In this document: positions 1-6,681 of the stretch, piece by piece
How positions within the stretch are numbered: position 1 is the stretch's first letter
Layout of the letters: every line of letters begins with the position of its first letter
Assembly (NCBI GenBank): GCA_030590585.1
Contig: JAUUYD010000032.1
Span: 1 to 11,224 of the forward strand
DNA length: 11,224 nucleotides
Direction: 5' to 3'
Origin: Spirochaeta sp.
Lineage (GTDB): Bacteria > Spirochaetota > Spirochaetia > Spirochaetales_E > Spirochaetaceae_B
Position numbers and translations under genes: made by a program
Notes under the pieces: model-generated
The model's database searches: none
Seen by the model: only the letters and a program-made list of their open reading frames with translations
What the model was told of the DNA's origin: nothing

Positions 1-1715
1 CCGACGATTCGCTGAAAAGCCTTGAATTCACTCCCCGGGTTGATATCCGTATTGACGGAGCCGGAGAGAATACCCTGGTGATTGAGGATAACGGTATCGG
101 AATGAATGGAGAGGAGCTTTCCGATTCCCTGGGAACTATCGCCCGTTCGGGAACCAAGAACTTCATGGAGAAGCTATCCGGAGATGCTAAAAAGGATTCG
201 AACCTCATTGGACGATTCGGAGTCGGATTTTATTCCTGCTTCATGGTTTCCGATACGGTAGAGGTCATTTCAAAAAAAGCCGGCGATGAGAAAGCCTGGA
301 AATGGACCAGCGACGGTAATTCAGGGTACAGCATTGAAGAGTCCGAGAGAGAGGGACAGGGTACGACTGTTATTCTCAACCTCAATGATGCGGGTAAGGA
401 ATATGATTCTCAGTGGCAGGTAAAAACGATCATCAAGAAGTATTCCGATCATATCGCTTTTCCCATTCATCTCCATTGGAGTGAAACCACCGGTAAAGAT
501 GATGAGAAGAAAACTGAAGAAAAAGATGAACAGGTAAATGCCGCAAGCGCTTTGTGGAAACGGTCCAAGTCCGATCTGAAGGATGAGGATTACAACGAAT
601 TCTATAAAACAATTTCTCATGATTCCGACGATCCCATGTACCGCATTCATATGCAGGCTGAAGGGACACTGGAATACACCACCTTATTTTTTATTCCCAA
701 AACCGCACCGATGGATATGTTCCAGGCGGATTACAAGCCTGGTGTAAAGCTCTATGTCAAACGTGTTTTCATCACCGATGACGACAAGGAACTCCTGCCC
801 GTTTATCTGCGTTTTGTCCGGGGTGTGATAGATTCGGAAGACCTGCCTTTGAATGTCAGCCGTGAAATTCTCCAGCAGAACCGGGTGATGGCTAAAATCA
901 GGGAAGCTTCTGTCAAAAAACTGCTTAGTGAGTTCAAAAAGCTGTCTGAAGACGATGTGAAATATGCCGATTTTATTGAGCAGTACAACCGCCCGCTGAA
1001 GGAAGGAATGTACTCCGACTGGAGCCATAAAGACGAGCTTATTAATCTGGTGCGCTACAAGTCCACGGCCGTGGATGATTGGACCAGTCTTGAGTCCTAC
1101 AAGGACAGAATGCCTGAAGACCAGAAAGCCATCTACTATCTTGCCGGCGAGAATGAAGATGCTCTGCGCAAGTCCCCGCTCCTGGCGGCTTACAAGGAAA
1201 AGGGGTATGAGGTTCTCATTATGTCGGATGAGATTGATGAGATTGTCACACCGATGATTGGTCCTTTCAAGGAAATGGAGCTCAAAGCCATCAACCGCTC
1301 AGGTGCCCTGGATGACTTGAAAACCGACGTTGACAAAAAGAAGGAAAAAGACGCTAAACCGGTTCTCAAGAAGATAAAGAAAGTTCTGGGTGAAGCAGTT
1401 AAGGACGTTGTTGCATCGGCAAGATTGGCTGACGCGCCGAGCTGTCTTGTCTCTGATGATGCTGATCCTTCGGCACAGATGCGTCAGATGCTTCAGGCCA
1501 TGGGCCAGAAAGACATTCCCGAAGCCACGTTTATTCTGGAAGTGAACCCTGATCATCCAGTAGTGAAAGGATTGGCAGAAGCGTCTGATGACGATCTGGT
1601 GGATGATGTGGCCAATCTGCTTTTTGAACAGGCACTGCTTGTGGAAGGCGTATCCCTTAAAGATCCGGTGGCTTTTGCATCCAGGCTGAACAGGGTGACA
1701 TCAAAAGCGTTCTGA
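1..1715 (+). CDS. htpG: Molecular chaperone HtpG (Hsp90 family), 5'-truncated by window
   Basis: ATP-dependent cytosolic chaperone of the Hsp90 family, acting as a homodimer on near-native clients. The reading frame is open from base 3 and stops with TGA at 1713-1715, giving 570 visible residues. By comparison with E. coli HtpG (624 aa) about 50 N-terminal residues are missing, including the first ATP-binding helix. Visible GHKL ATPase motifs are DNGIGM (visible residues 29-34) and GRFGVGFYS (about 70-78). A short charged linker rich in Lys, Glu and Asp follows, then the middle domain with RFVRGVIDSEDLPLNVSREI, a near-invariant Hsp90 segment that holds the catalytic arginine, then the C-terminal dimerisation domain. 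It has no cytosolic-eukaryote MEEVD tail, as expected for bacteria. No convincing terminator follows before the next gene 84 bp downstream. The GTG at 78 lies inside the ATPase domain and is not a real start. Family assignment is essentially certain. Confidence 0.97.
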   Translation, partial: DDSLKSLEFTPRVDIRIDGAGENTLVIEDNGIGMNGEELSDSLGTIARSGTKNFMEKLSGDAKKDSNLIGRFGVGFYSCFMVSDTVEVISKKAGDEKAWKWTSDGNSGYSIEESEREGQGTTVILNLNDAGKEYDSQWQVKTIIKKYSDHIAFPIHLHWSETTGKDDEKKTEEKDEQVNAASALWKRSKSDLKDEDYNEFYKTISHDSDDPMYRIHMQAEGTLEYTTLFFIPKTAPMDMFQADYKPGVKLYVKRVFITDDDKELLPVYLRFVRGVIDSEDLPLNVSREILQQNRVMAKIREASVKKLLSEFKKLSEDDVKYADFIEQYNRPLKEGMYSDWSHKDELINLVRYKSTAVDDWTSLESYKDRMPEDQKAIYYLAGENEDALRKSPLLAAYKEKGYEVLIMSDEIDEIVTPMIGPFKEMELKAINRSGALDDLKTDVDKKKEKDAKPVLKKIKKVLGEAVKDVVASARLADAPSCLVSDDADPSAQMRQMLQAMGQKDIPEATFILEVNPDHPVVKGLAEASDDDLVDDVANLLFEQALLVEGVSLKDPVAFASRLNRVTSKAF

Positions 1716-1747
1716 TATCCGCGTCGTCTCTATTATAGGGATTTAGT

Positions 1748-1790
1748 TTGTATTAAAATGTCTAAATAGATTTATATTGGTTTTCGGAGG
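1748..1790 (+). promoter_or_regulatory. Candidate promoter and strong RBS of first barrel gene
   Basis: The 84-bp gap after htpG is AT-rich. TATATT at 1773-1778 matches five of six positions of a sigma-70 -10 box. The best -35 is TTGTAT at 1748-1753, but the 19-bp spacer is long. A good Shine-Dalgarno GGAGG at 1786-1790 lies 9 nt before the ATG at 1800 and fixes the start. The RBS is clear; the promoter is only a candidate. Confidence 0.4.
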
Positions 1791-1799
1791 TGTTGTTAT

Positions 1800-2294
1800 A
1801 TGAAAAAGTTATGGATGATTCTTGCTGTTTTAGTACTTTTAACTACTGTGGTGACTGCACAAAGTATCAAGGATGATAAGGACATTAAAACCCTGCAGAT
1901 GCCTTCCGACGGACGGGCTAAAATCGGATTATTGATGGGTATGCCGTCAGGTGTTACATTCGGTTACAGGTTTTCCAACTGGTTTGAAGGTAATCTGACA
2001 GCAGGTTACAATTTTCTTTTTACGAATTCCGCCATAGTCAGTGCCAATGGATTATTCACTCTGATCAATATCCCCATCGGAGATGCCGGTGTGATGCCTC
2101 TATCCCTCGGGCCGCAGATGAATTTCATTTTCGGTAATGATTTCTATATGGATATCGTAGCTGATTTACGTCTTGAATATACCTTCCCTAATATTCCATT
2201 GAATCTGTTTGGTGAATTCGGCTTCGGATTTCGATTTTTTCATAATGACTGGATCGCCTGGAATGGCGGTGTCGGTGTGAGATATATTTTCTGA
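1800..2294 (+). CDS. Small exported protein, probable outer-membrane beta-barrel (paralog 1)
   Basis: Not a family I can name. The 164-aa product starts with a typical signal peptide (MKK, then a hydrophobic stretch to about residue 20, VVTA/Q cleavage likely). The mature part of about 144 residues has alternating hydrophobic and polar stretches, many Gly and aromatic residues, and ends in Val-Arg-Tyr-Ile-Phe. A C-terminal phenylalanine is the usual recognition signal of outer-membrane barrels inserted by the BAM complex. The size would suit a small, perhaps eight-stranded barrel. It is a paralog of the next gene: both share PLSLGPQ, ADLR-x-EYTF and PLNLF in the same order. The start is fixed by GGAGG 9 nt upstream of ATG. 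Role (structural, porin-like or adhesive) cannot be read from the sequence. Export is well supported; the barrel fold is inferred. Confidence 0.8.
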   Translation: MKKLWMILAVLVLLTTVVTAQSIKDDKDIKTLQMPSDGRAKIGLLMGMPSGVTFGYRFSNWFEGNLTAGYNFLFTNSAIVSANGLFTLINIPIGDAGVMPLSLGPQMNFIFGNDFYMDIVADLRLEYTFPNIPLNLFGEFGFGFRFFHNDWIAWNGGVGVRYIF

Positions 2295-2326
2295 CACCTT
2301 GAATCCAAACATCAACTGTCGTAATG

Positions 2327-2356
2327 TTTATATTAATGAATCACAATTATCAGGAG
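2327..2356 (+). promoter_or_regulatory. Candidate -10 box and RBS of second barrel gene
   Basis: The 68-bp gap between the paralogs holds TTTATATT at 2327-2334, the same octamer found before the first paralog (1771-1778). It contains the -10-like TATATT. No good -35 is seen at 17 bp (only CAAACA at 2306-2311). AGGAG at 2352-2356 lies 6 nt before the ATG at 2363. This suggests the second gene may have its own promoter as well as read-through. Confidence 0.35.
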
Positions 2357-2362
2357 AGATAA

Positions 2363-2839
2363 ATGAAAAAGTTGATTATTCTTGTACTTCTTGTTGCAGC
2401 TTTGGCTGTTGCACCGGTTATGGCCGCGGATAACGGGGCCGGGCGAACTAAACTCGGAACCATATTAGGTAGAGGTTTTTTTGCAACAGCGGGTTTTCCC
2501 ATGGGGAAAACAACGGAATTGAACGTGTACGCCGGAACCGGTTGGAACTTTGATGCAATAACTCTAGGAGCAAACTTTTTATTCAAACTTGTTGACATCG
2601 ATATTGAAGGTGAAACCTTTCCCCTGTCCCTGGGACCTCAGGCGGATGTCACCTTCGGTTATTATGGGGGCGGGATTGATTTGGGAGTATTTGCAGACCT
2701 TCGCTGGGAATACACGTTTGACTTTCCACTCAACCTCTTTATTGAAATTGGCCCCGGAATTGATATTGCCATGTATAATGGTGGAGCCGCGATGAGTTTC
2801 GGCTGGAGGGGAGGTCTCGGAGCCCGTTACGTATTCTAA
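2363..2839 (+). CDS. Small exported protein, probable outer-membrane beta-barrel (paralog 2)
   Basis: The 158-aa product has a clear signal peptide (MKKLII..., hydrophobic to about residue 20, cleavage likely after VMA at 21). The mature protein is Gly-rich with alternating strands and ends Gly-Ala-Arg-Tyr-Val-Phe, again a C-terminal aromatic typical of BAM-inserted barrels. It is related along most of its length to the gene just upstream, most clearly in PLSLGPQ, ADLRWEYTF and PLNLF, and in the ANxLFxL segment before them. This tandem pair most likely arose by duplication followed by strong divergence. The start is supported by AGGAG 6 nt upstream. A hairpin begins 10 bp after the stop. Function is unknown; a general surface or porin-like role is only inference. 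Confidence 0.8.
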   Translation: MKKLIILVLLVAALAVAPVMAADNGAGRTKLGTILGRGFFATAGFPMGKTTELNVYAGTGWNFDAITLGANFLFKLVDIDIEGETFPLSLGPQADVTFGYYGGGIDLGVFADLRWEYTFDFPLNLFIEIGPGIDIAMYNGGAAMSFGWRGGLGARYVF

Positions 2840-2849
2840 TTATAAAAAT

Positions 2850-2873
2850 GAAGCCGTCGGCATTGGCGGCTTC
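2850..2873 (+). terminator. Hairpin after barrel gene pair, probable terminator
   Basis: GAAGCCGTC (2850-2858) pairs with GGCGGCTTC (2865-2873) as a 9-bp stem with one T-G wobble and a 6-nt loop (GGCATT). An A-rich run (AAAAA around 2844-2848) precedes it. The downstream T run on the plus strand is poor (TTGTGGATTT). Read on the minus strand the same hairpin is followed by ATTTTTATAATT, a better U-tract, although no minus-strand gene ends here. It separates the barrel pair from the Rrf2 gene. Confidence 0.55.
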
Positions 2874-2902
2874 TTGTGGATTTACACCTAATCATGTAAT
2901 AT
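2874..2902 (+). promoter_or_regulatory. Candidate rrf2 promoter giving a leaderless transcript
   Basis: TTGTGG at 2874-2879 and TAATAT at 2897-2902 are separated by exactly 17 bp. A start of transcription about 7 nt after the -10 box would fall at 2909, the A of the ATG. The 20 nt before that ATG contain no Shine-Dalgarno-like purine run, which fits a leaderless mRNA. Both boxes are imperfect (about four of six each), so this is a reasoned candidate. Confidence 0.45.
2882..2899. promoter_or_regulatory. Candidate operator: TTACA-N8-TGTAA inverted repeat
   Basis: A perfect 5-bp inverted repeat (TTACA 2882-2886, TGTAA 2895-2899) with an 8-nt spacer lies between the -35 and -10 boxes of the Rrf2 gene and overlaps the -10. 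A dimeric regulator bound here would block RNA polymerase. Rrf2 proteins often repress their own genes, so autoregulation is plausible. Short arms make chance occurrence possible. Confidence 0.3.
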
Positions 2903-2908
2903 ATCTTC

Positions 2909-3343
2909 ATGCGCGTAACGACAAAGGGCCGGTATGCACTCCGGGCCATGATTAACCTGGCACTGAACACTGGCGATAAGCCTCTATCCATCAAGAAAAT
3001 CACCGAGGTTGAAGACCTCTCTCCAATTTTTCTGGAACAGATTTTCACCAAATTGAAAAAGTATGATCTTATTAAATCCATACGTGGTGCCGGGGGTGGT
3101 TTCCTTCTCACCCGTGATGCTTCTGAAATTAATGTAAGGGATATTCTTGAGGCAGTGGAAGAGGGTATTCGTCTGACACCATGCTGTGCCAGTGACAGTA
3201 TTCCTGCGGAGAAATGTGTCAAACTGGCTGACTGCAGAGCTACCAGGTTCTGGAATGAAGCCAACGAACATGTGATGCAGTATTTTGAAGGCTATACTCT
3301 TGCCAGAGTTATTGATGAATATGAGACCGGAAAAGTCTCCTAG
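2909..3343 (+). CDS. Rrf2/IscR-family transcriptional regulator
   Basis: A 144-aa DNA-binding regulator of the Rrf2 family, whose members include IscR (Fe-S homeostasis), NsrR (nitric oxide) and CymR (cysteine). The N-terminus MRVTTKGRYALRAM is the family hallmark and fixes the ATG. A winged helix-turn-helix covers about residues 10-70, with the wing at SIRGAGGGFLL (57-67). The effector loop carries four cysteines at 92, 93, 103 and 109. Three of them could bind a [2Fe-2S] cluster as in IscR (C-x5-C-x5-C), but here the order is CC-x9-C-x5-C, so the loop is longer. This points to redox, iron or NO sensing, though which one cannot be told. No Fe-S or cysteine genes adjoin it, so its targets are probably elsewhere. 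The stop TAG at 3341-3343 overlaps the stop of the convergent ptsP gene. Confidence 0.93.
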   Translation: MRVTTKGRYALRAMINLALNTGDKPLSIKKITEVEDLSPIFLEQIFTKLKKYDLIKSIRGAGGGFLLTRDASEINVRDILEAVEEGIRLTPCCASDSIPAEKCVKLADCRATRFWNEANEHVMQYFEGYTLARVIDEYETGKVS

Positions 3344-5619
3344 ATTGCCTGCTCCGGTAAATCCAAATTCTTAAAGTATTCCCTGATTTCTTCCAGGGTG
3401 CCGAGTCCGGACAGGATTTCGGCGTCTTTGCGTGCTTTCTCTAAACTCATACGGGATACTGCATTCTGCATCCCCGGGATTACCCCGGGTTCCATTGAAA
3501 ACTCTCTCACGCCCAATCCCATCAGGTAGTAAACCGTTCGGGGATCCTTGGACATGATGCCGCAGACCGATAGGGGGCACCCGGCTTCCTGTGCCGCGTC
3601 ATTTACTCTTTTAACCGCGCGAAGGACTGCGGGATGCTGAACATCGAAGAGGTTGGCGACTTTCTCATTGGTTCGATCGACACCCAGCATATACTGGACA
3701 AGATCGTTTGTTCCAAGGGATAGAAAATCAGCTTCTCCGGCTAATTCGGGTGCCATTTCGACGGCAGAAGGCAGTTCTATCATGGCACCGAGTTTTGGAA
3801 CAGGGAATTGTCCCAGGCCGTCTCTTTTCAGGAAACTCAGACTTTTAAGCACTATTTTTCTGGCATTTAAAAAATCATCCAGGGATGAAATAAGGGGAAA
3901 TAGAATCCTGATCTGCCTTTTTCCGCCGGCACGAATCATTGCTTTGAGCTGGCCGACAAAAACTTTCTTGTTTTCCAGCAGGAAGCGAATGGCTCTGAGG
4001 CCTAAAAACGGATTGGCCTCATCTGCGTCCGGTATGTAGCTGAGAATCTTGTCCCCGCCAACATCCAGGGTCCGTAGTGTAACCAATGAATTTTCAAGTC
4101 CGTCAACAACCTGTTTATAGATGAGGTATTGCTCTTCTTCGGAGGGGAAGTCGCTGCGGATCAGAAACGGAAACTCACTTCTGTATAAGCCTATCCCCTC
4201 TGCTTTCAGGCGTTTTGCGAGTTTTAGATCTGAGAGCAGGTTAACTGTGGCACGTAAATATACACGTTCACCATCCGCGGTACGAGATTCTGGTTTTGCC
4301 GCAGCTTCCAGCACTTCAATCCTGTTGGAACCTTCAATAAGCTGTTCAATACGTTTCCGTGCAGCATTATCCGGGTTAACGATCAGCAGGCCCTGATTTG
4401 CATCCAGGGCCAGGGCTGTGTTTGACGGAATCCTGAAGATGCTTTCATCTTCGGTAAAGATGAGAGGCACCTGAAGTGAACGGGCCAGCACGCTGACATG
4501 TGCTGTAATCCCGCCACCATAAAGAACCAGACCCTCGACATTCTGGGTTGCCAGTTTTAACAACTCCGAGGGAAGAAGTTCATTGGTGAGAATAATCTGT
4601 CCGCTGTAATCTCCATGATCACCTTCTTCTTCCAGCAGGTTTTCGAGAATACGGTGTCCAAGGTCCTTAATGTCCTGTACCTTCTCCCGCAATCTTGGAT
4701 TCTTACTATCAGCATAAATAGTGATGTAATTATTGGCAATACTGACGACGGCATCCCCGGGCAGGGATCCCTCTTTGATCTTTTTCTCCATGGCGCCGAA
4801 GAAACCCTCATCTCTGAGCATCAGCAGGTGGGCGCTGAATATGAGAGATGCAACATCTGCCAGCTCTTCTTCCAGACGGTTCTGCAGATCTTCAAGTTGG
4901 AGTTCGGTGCTGTCTATAGCCTGGTAAAAGTCCTGAATGGTTTCACGATAATTATCATCAATGGCAACGATAAGGTTGTCATCATTTCCGGGACCTTCCA
5001 TCTGGTAGGCCTGACCCAAAGCCACACCTTCCACAACCTGGGTACCCTTAACCAGACGACCGGCTGTTTCATTCCAGCTGGATTGATCATTTTTTTCCGG
5101 AAGCGTCATAAGCAGCTGCGCATTTTCAAGAGTCGCAGCAAGTTGGGAGGCGATGGCTTTCAATGCCTGGGCATCGGCTTTACTGAACCTGGAACTTTTT
5201 TCGTCCTGAAGAACCAGGACTCCAACACGGTGGATTCCCCGTATAATCGGTACTGCAAGGAATGATTCGAAACGGTCTTCTCCGCTTTCCGGAATGTACT
5301 TGAAGTAGGGGTTGTTGATTCCCCTGCCTTCCCGGATGGGGCGTAATTCCCTTAAAGCCAAACCGGTGAGTCCCTCTCCTGATTTGAGGGTTAATTGACC
5401 TACCATTTCAGGGTTGAGCCCGGCAGTTGCTTCAAGGACAAGGATATCCTTCTGTTCTTTATACAGGAATATTGAACAGACATCGGACTGCATATGCCGG
5501 CTGACGATATGAACTACCTGAGACAGGAATCCTTTGATATCCTGGCCATGGCGGAAGAGATTTGCCAGCTCACTGACTGAGCATATCATCTCGACGCTGG
5601 TATTAATCTGTTCTTTCAC
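3340..5619 (-). CDS. ptsP: GAF-domain PEP-protein phosphotransferase (PtsP, nitrogen-type enzyme I)
   Basis: Transfers phosphate from PEP via its own histidine to an HPr/NPr protein, starting the regulatory PTS-Ntr chain. The 759-aa length and architecture match PtsP (E. coli PtsP 748 aa): GAF sensory domain at about 20-165, enzyme I N-terminal helical and phosphohistidine domains at about 190-420, and the PEP-binding TIM barrel at about 450-745. Phosphohistidine His374 lies in GGGITAHVSVLAR. The barrel shows GIGLYRSEF (R480), RTLDVGGDK, the IELPSAV glutamate (E615), the signature DFLSLGTNDLVQYMLGVDR (630-649) and the catalytic-type Cys686 in SVCGIMSKD. Two departures are notable: Val follows His374 where Ser/Thr/Ala is usual, and Ile follows CG where enzyme I has Glu. 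The start is GTG at 5617-5619, whose GTGA overlaps the proC stop, suggesting translational coupling. No HPr or EIIA gene is in the window. Confidence 0.93.
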   Translation of the reverse strand: MKEQINTSVEMICSVSELANLFRHGQDIKGFLSQVVHIVSRHMQSDVCSIFLYKEQKDILVLEATAGLNPEMVGQLTLKSGEGLTGLALRELRPIREGRGINNPYFKYIPESGEDRFESFLAVPIIRGIHRVGVLVLQDEKSSRFSKADAQALKAIASQLAATLENAQLLMTLPEKNDQSSWNETAGRLVKGTQVVEGVALGQAYQMEGPGNDDNLIVAIDDNYRETIQDFYQAIDSTELQLEDLQNRLEEELADVASLIFSAHLLMLRDEGFFGAMEKKIKEGSLPGDAVVSIANNYITIYADSKNPRLREKVQDIKDLGHRILENLLEEEGDHGDYSGQIILTNELLPSELLKLATQNVEGLVLYGGGITAHVSVLARSLQVPLIFTEDESIFRIPSNTALALDANQGLLIVNPDNAARKRIEQLIEGSNRIEVLEAAAKPESRTADGERVYLRATVNLLSDLKLAKRLKAEGIGLYRSEFPFLIRSDFPSEEEQYLIYKQVVDGLENSLVTLRTLDVGGDKILSYIPDADEANPFLGLRAIRFLLENKKVFVGQLKAMIRAGGKRQIRILFPLISSLDDFLNARKIVLKSLSFLKRDGLGQFPVPKLGAMIELPSAVEMAPELAGEADFLSLGTNDLVQYMLGVDRTNEKVANLFDVQHPAVLRAVKRVNDAAQEAGCPLSVCGIMSKDPRTVYYLMGLGVREFSMEPGVIPGMQNAVSRMSLEKARKDAEILSGLGTLEEIREYFKNLDLPEQAI

Positions 5620-6425
5620 TTAGCACCGAGTTCCCTTGCTTTTGCAGTACAATCGTTGACTGCACGGATTACTGCGGATCTGAATCCCGCATCCTCCAGG
5701 GTTGCCACAGCTTCGATGGTAATTCCACCAGGGGAACACACCTGGTCTTTTAAAACCCCGGGATGCTCCCCGGATTTTTCGACGAGTCTGGCGGACCCTG
5801 ATACGGCTTGAGCTGCTATTTCGTACGCAATGCTTCGGGGAATCCCTTCCCTGACAGCGCCGTCCGCCAGTGCTTCAATAAACATAAATACCCATGCCGG
5901 ACTCGACCCGGCCAGCGAAGTATAAGCATCCATGAGATGTTCAGGCAGAATGACGGTTTTTCCGACAGCATTGAATATATCCTGAACAGCCTGCAATTCA
6001 TCTTCATTGATTTCAGAATTCGGGCACAGGGCAGTCATTCCTTCTGAAATTAATGCGGGAGTATTCGGCATCGTCCTGACAATCCTTTTCCCCCCTCCAA
6101 ACCATCCACTCACTTTTTCAAGGGTAAGCCCGGCGGCAATGGTTACAACAATGGTTTCCGGGGGGATAATATCGCGGATACCATTTATGACTGATTCATA
6201 AACCTGTGGCTTGACCGCAAGAATCAGGATCGATGCCTCAGCGGCCTTTGAATTCTCCGTACTTGTCTGAATCCCCGGGAAAGAATCAGTGAGTTCTGAG
6301 AGTATCCGCTCCCTGGGATCTGAAACTATAAGATCTGAAGCCTTGTAAGCCCCCTGGGACAGAAGGCCTTTTATAATTGCACCGCCCATATTTCCCGCGC
6401 CGATAAAACCAATTGAATTATTCAT
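5616..6425 (-). CDS. proC: Pyrroline-5-carboxylate reductase
   Basis: Catalyses the last step of proline synthesis, reducing 1-pyrroline-5-carboxylate to proline with NAD(P)H in the cytoplasm. From the chosen start it is 269 aa, normal for ProC. The N-terminal Rossmann fold has GFIGAGNMGG (6-15), then ILAVKPQ (about 68-74) and RTMPNTPA (117-124). The C-terminal dimer domain has GSSPAW (173-178) and the ProC signature HPGVLKDQVCSPGG (221-234). An in-frame ATG lies at 6432-6434, but it abuts the Shine-Dalgarno AAAGG (6435-6439), whereas the ATG at 6423-6425 sits 9 nt after it, so I prefer the latter. The gene follows the unknown 77-aa gene by 19 bp and overlaps ptsP by 4 bp. proA and proB are not nearby. 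Confidence 0.96.
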   Translation of the reverse strand: MNNSIGFIGAGNMGGAIIKGLLSQGAYKASDLIVSDPRERILSELTDSFPGIQTSTENSKAAEASILILAVKPQVYESVINGIRDIIPPETIVVTIAAGLTLEKVSGWFGGGKRIVRTMPNTPALISEGMTALCPNSEINEDELQAVQDIFNAVGKTVILPEHLMDAYTSLAGSSPAWVFMFIEALADGAVREGIPRSIAYEIAAQAVSGSARLVEKSGEHPGVLKDQVCSPGGITIEAVATLEDAGFRSAVIRAVNDCTAKARELGAK

Positions 6426-6444
6426 ATATATCATCCTTTAAATT

Positions 6445-6678
6445 TCATTCTACCCGGATTTCGGGTTCATTACCGTACCATATTTCCAGGCCGAATAGGC
6501 TGTCATCGGATAAATAATCGGGCATGGGGCCGTCGACAATGCCCAGTGAGCGTCTGTACTCTTTAATAAAGGTCCATGAAGAAGAGAGCATTATCACTCT
6601 GTCGGGTTTCATTCCCCTTTCACGGGCAGCACTTAACTGCCTGTAAACTTCCGCGATTATCTCTTCTGCTCTCTGCAT
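6445..6678 (-). CDS. Unknown 77-aa protein between TPR gene and proC
   Basis: I do not recognise this family. The product is small, soluble-looking and charged, with no signal peptide or membrane segment. The first half (about 1-45) looks helical: an amphipathic stretch rich in Glu, Arg and Ala leads into VIMLSSSWTFIKEYRRSLG. The second half holds GPMPDYL, then FGLEIWYGNEPEIRVE at the C-terminus, which looks like a short strand pair. The start is ATG at 6676-6678, one codon inside a TTG at 6679-6681 that directly follows the upstream TGA. AGAGG about 10 nt before the ATG is a plausible RBS. Its position within a tightly packed same-strand block, with coding-like composition, argues that it is a real gene. 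Possible roles (small regulator or adaptor) would be guesses. Confidence 0.7.
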   Translation of the reverse strand: MQRAEEIIAEVYRQLSAARERGMKPDRVIMLSSSWTFIKEYRRSLGIVDGPMPDYLSDDSLFGLEIWYGNEPEIRVE

Positions 6679-6681
6679 CAA

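Noticed and set aside
684..1028. A 114-codon minus-strand frame inside htpG
   Set aside because: It is antisense to conserved Hsp90 middle-domain sequence and has no supporting features.
1716..1747. Possible terminator after htpG
   Set aside because: No stem longer than a few base pairs and no T-run could be found in the bases after the stop.
3323..3358. Small inverted repeats at the rrf2/ptsP junction (GAGAC/GTCTC and ACCGGA/TCCGGT)
   Set aside because: Stems are only 5-6 bp, one has a 21-nt loop, and no U-tract follows on either strand, so I do not call a terminator.
4615..5265. A 216-codon open frame on the plus strand opposite ptsP
   Set aside because: It lies wholly antisense to a clearly conserved ptsP, its product has no recognisable domain, and it has no ribosome binding site or genomic context of its own.
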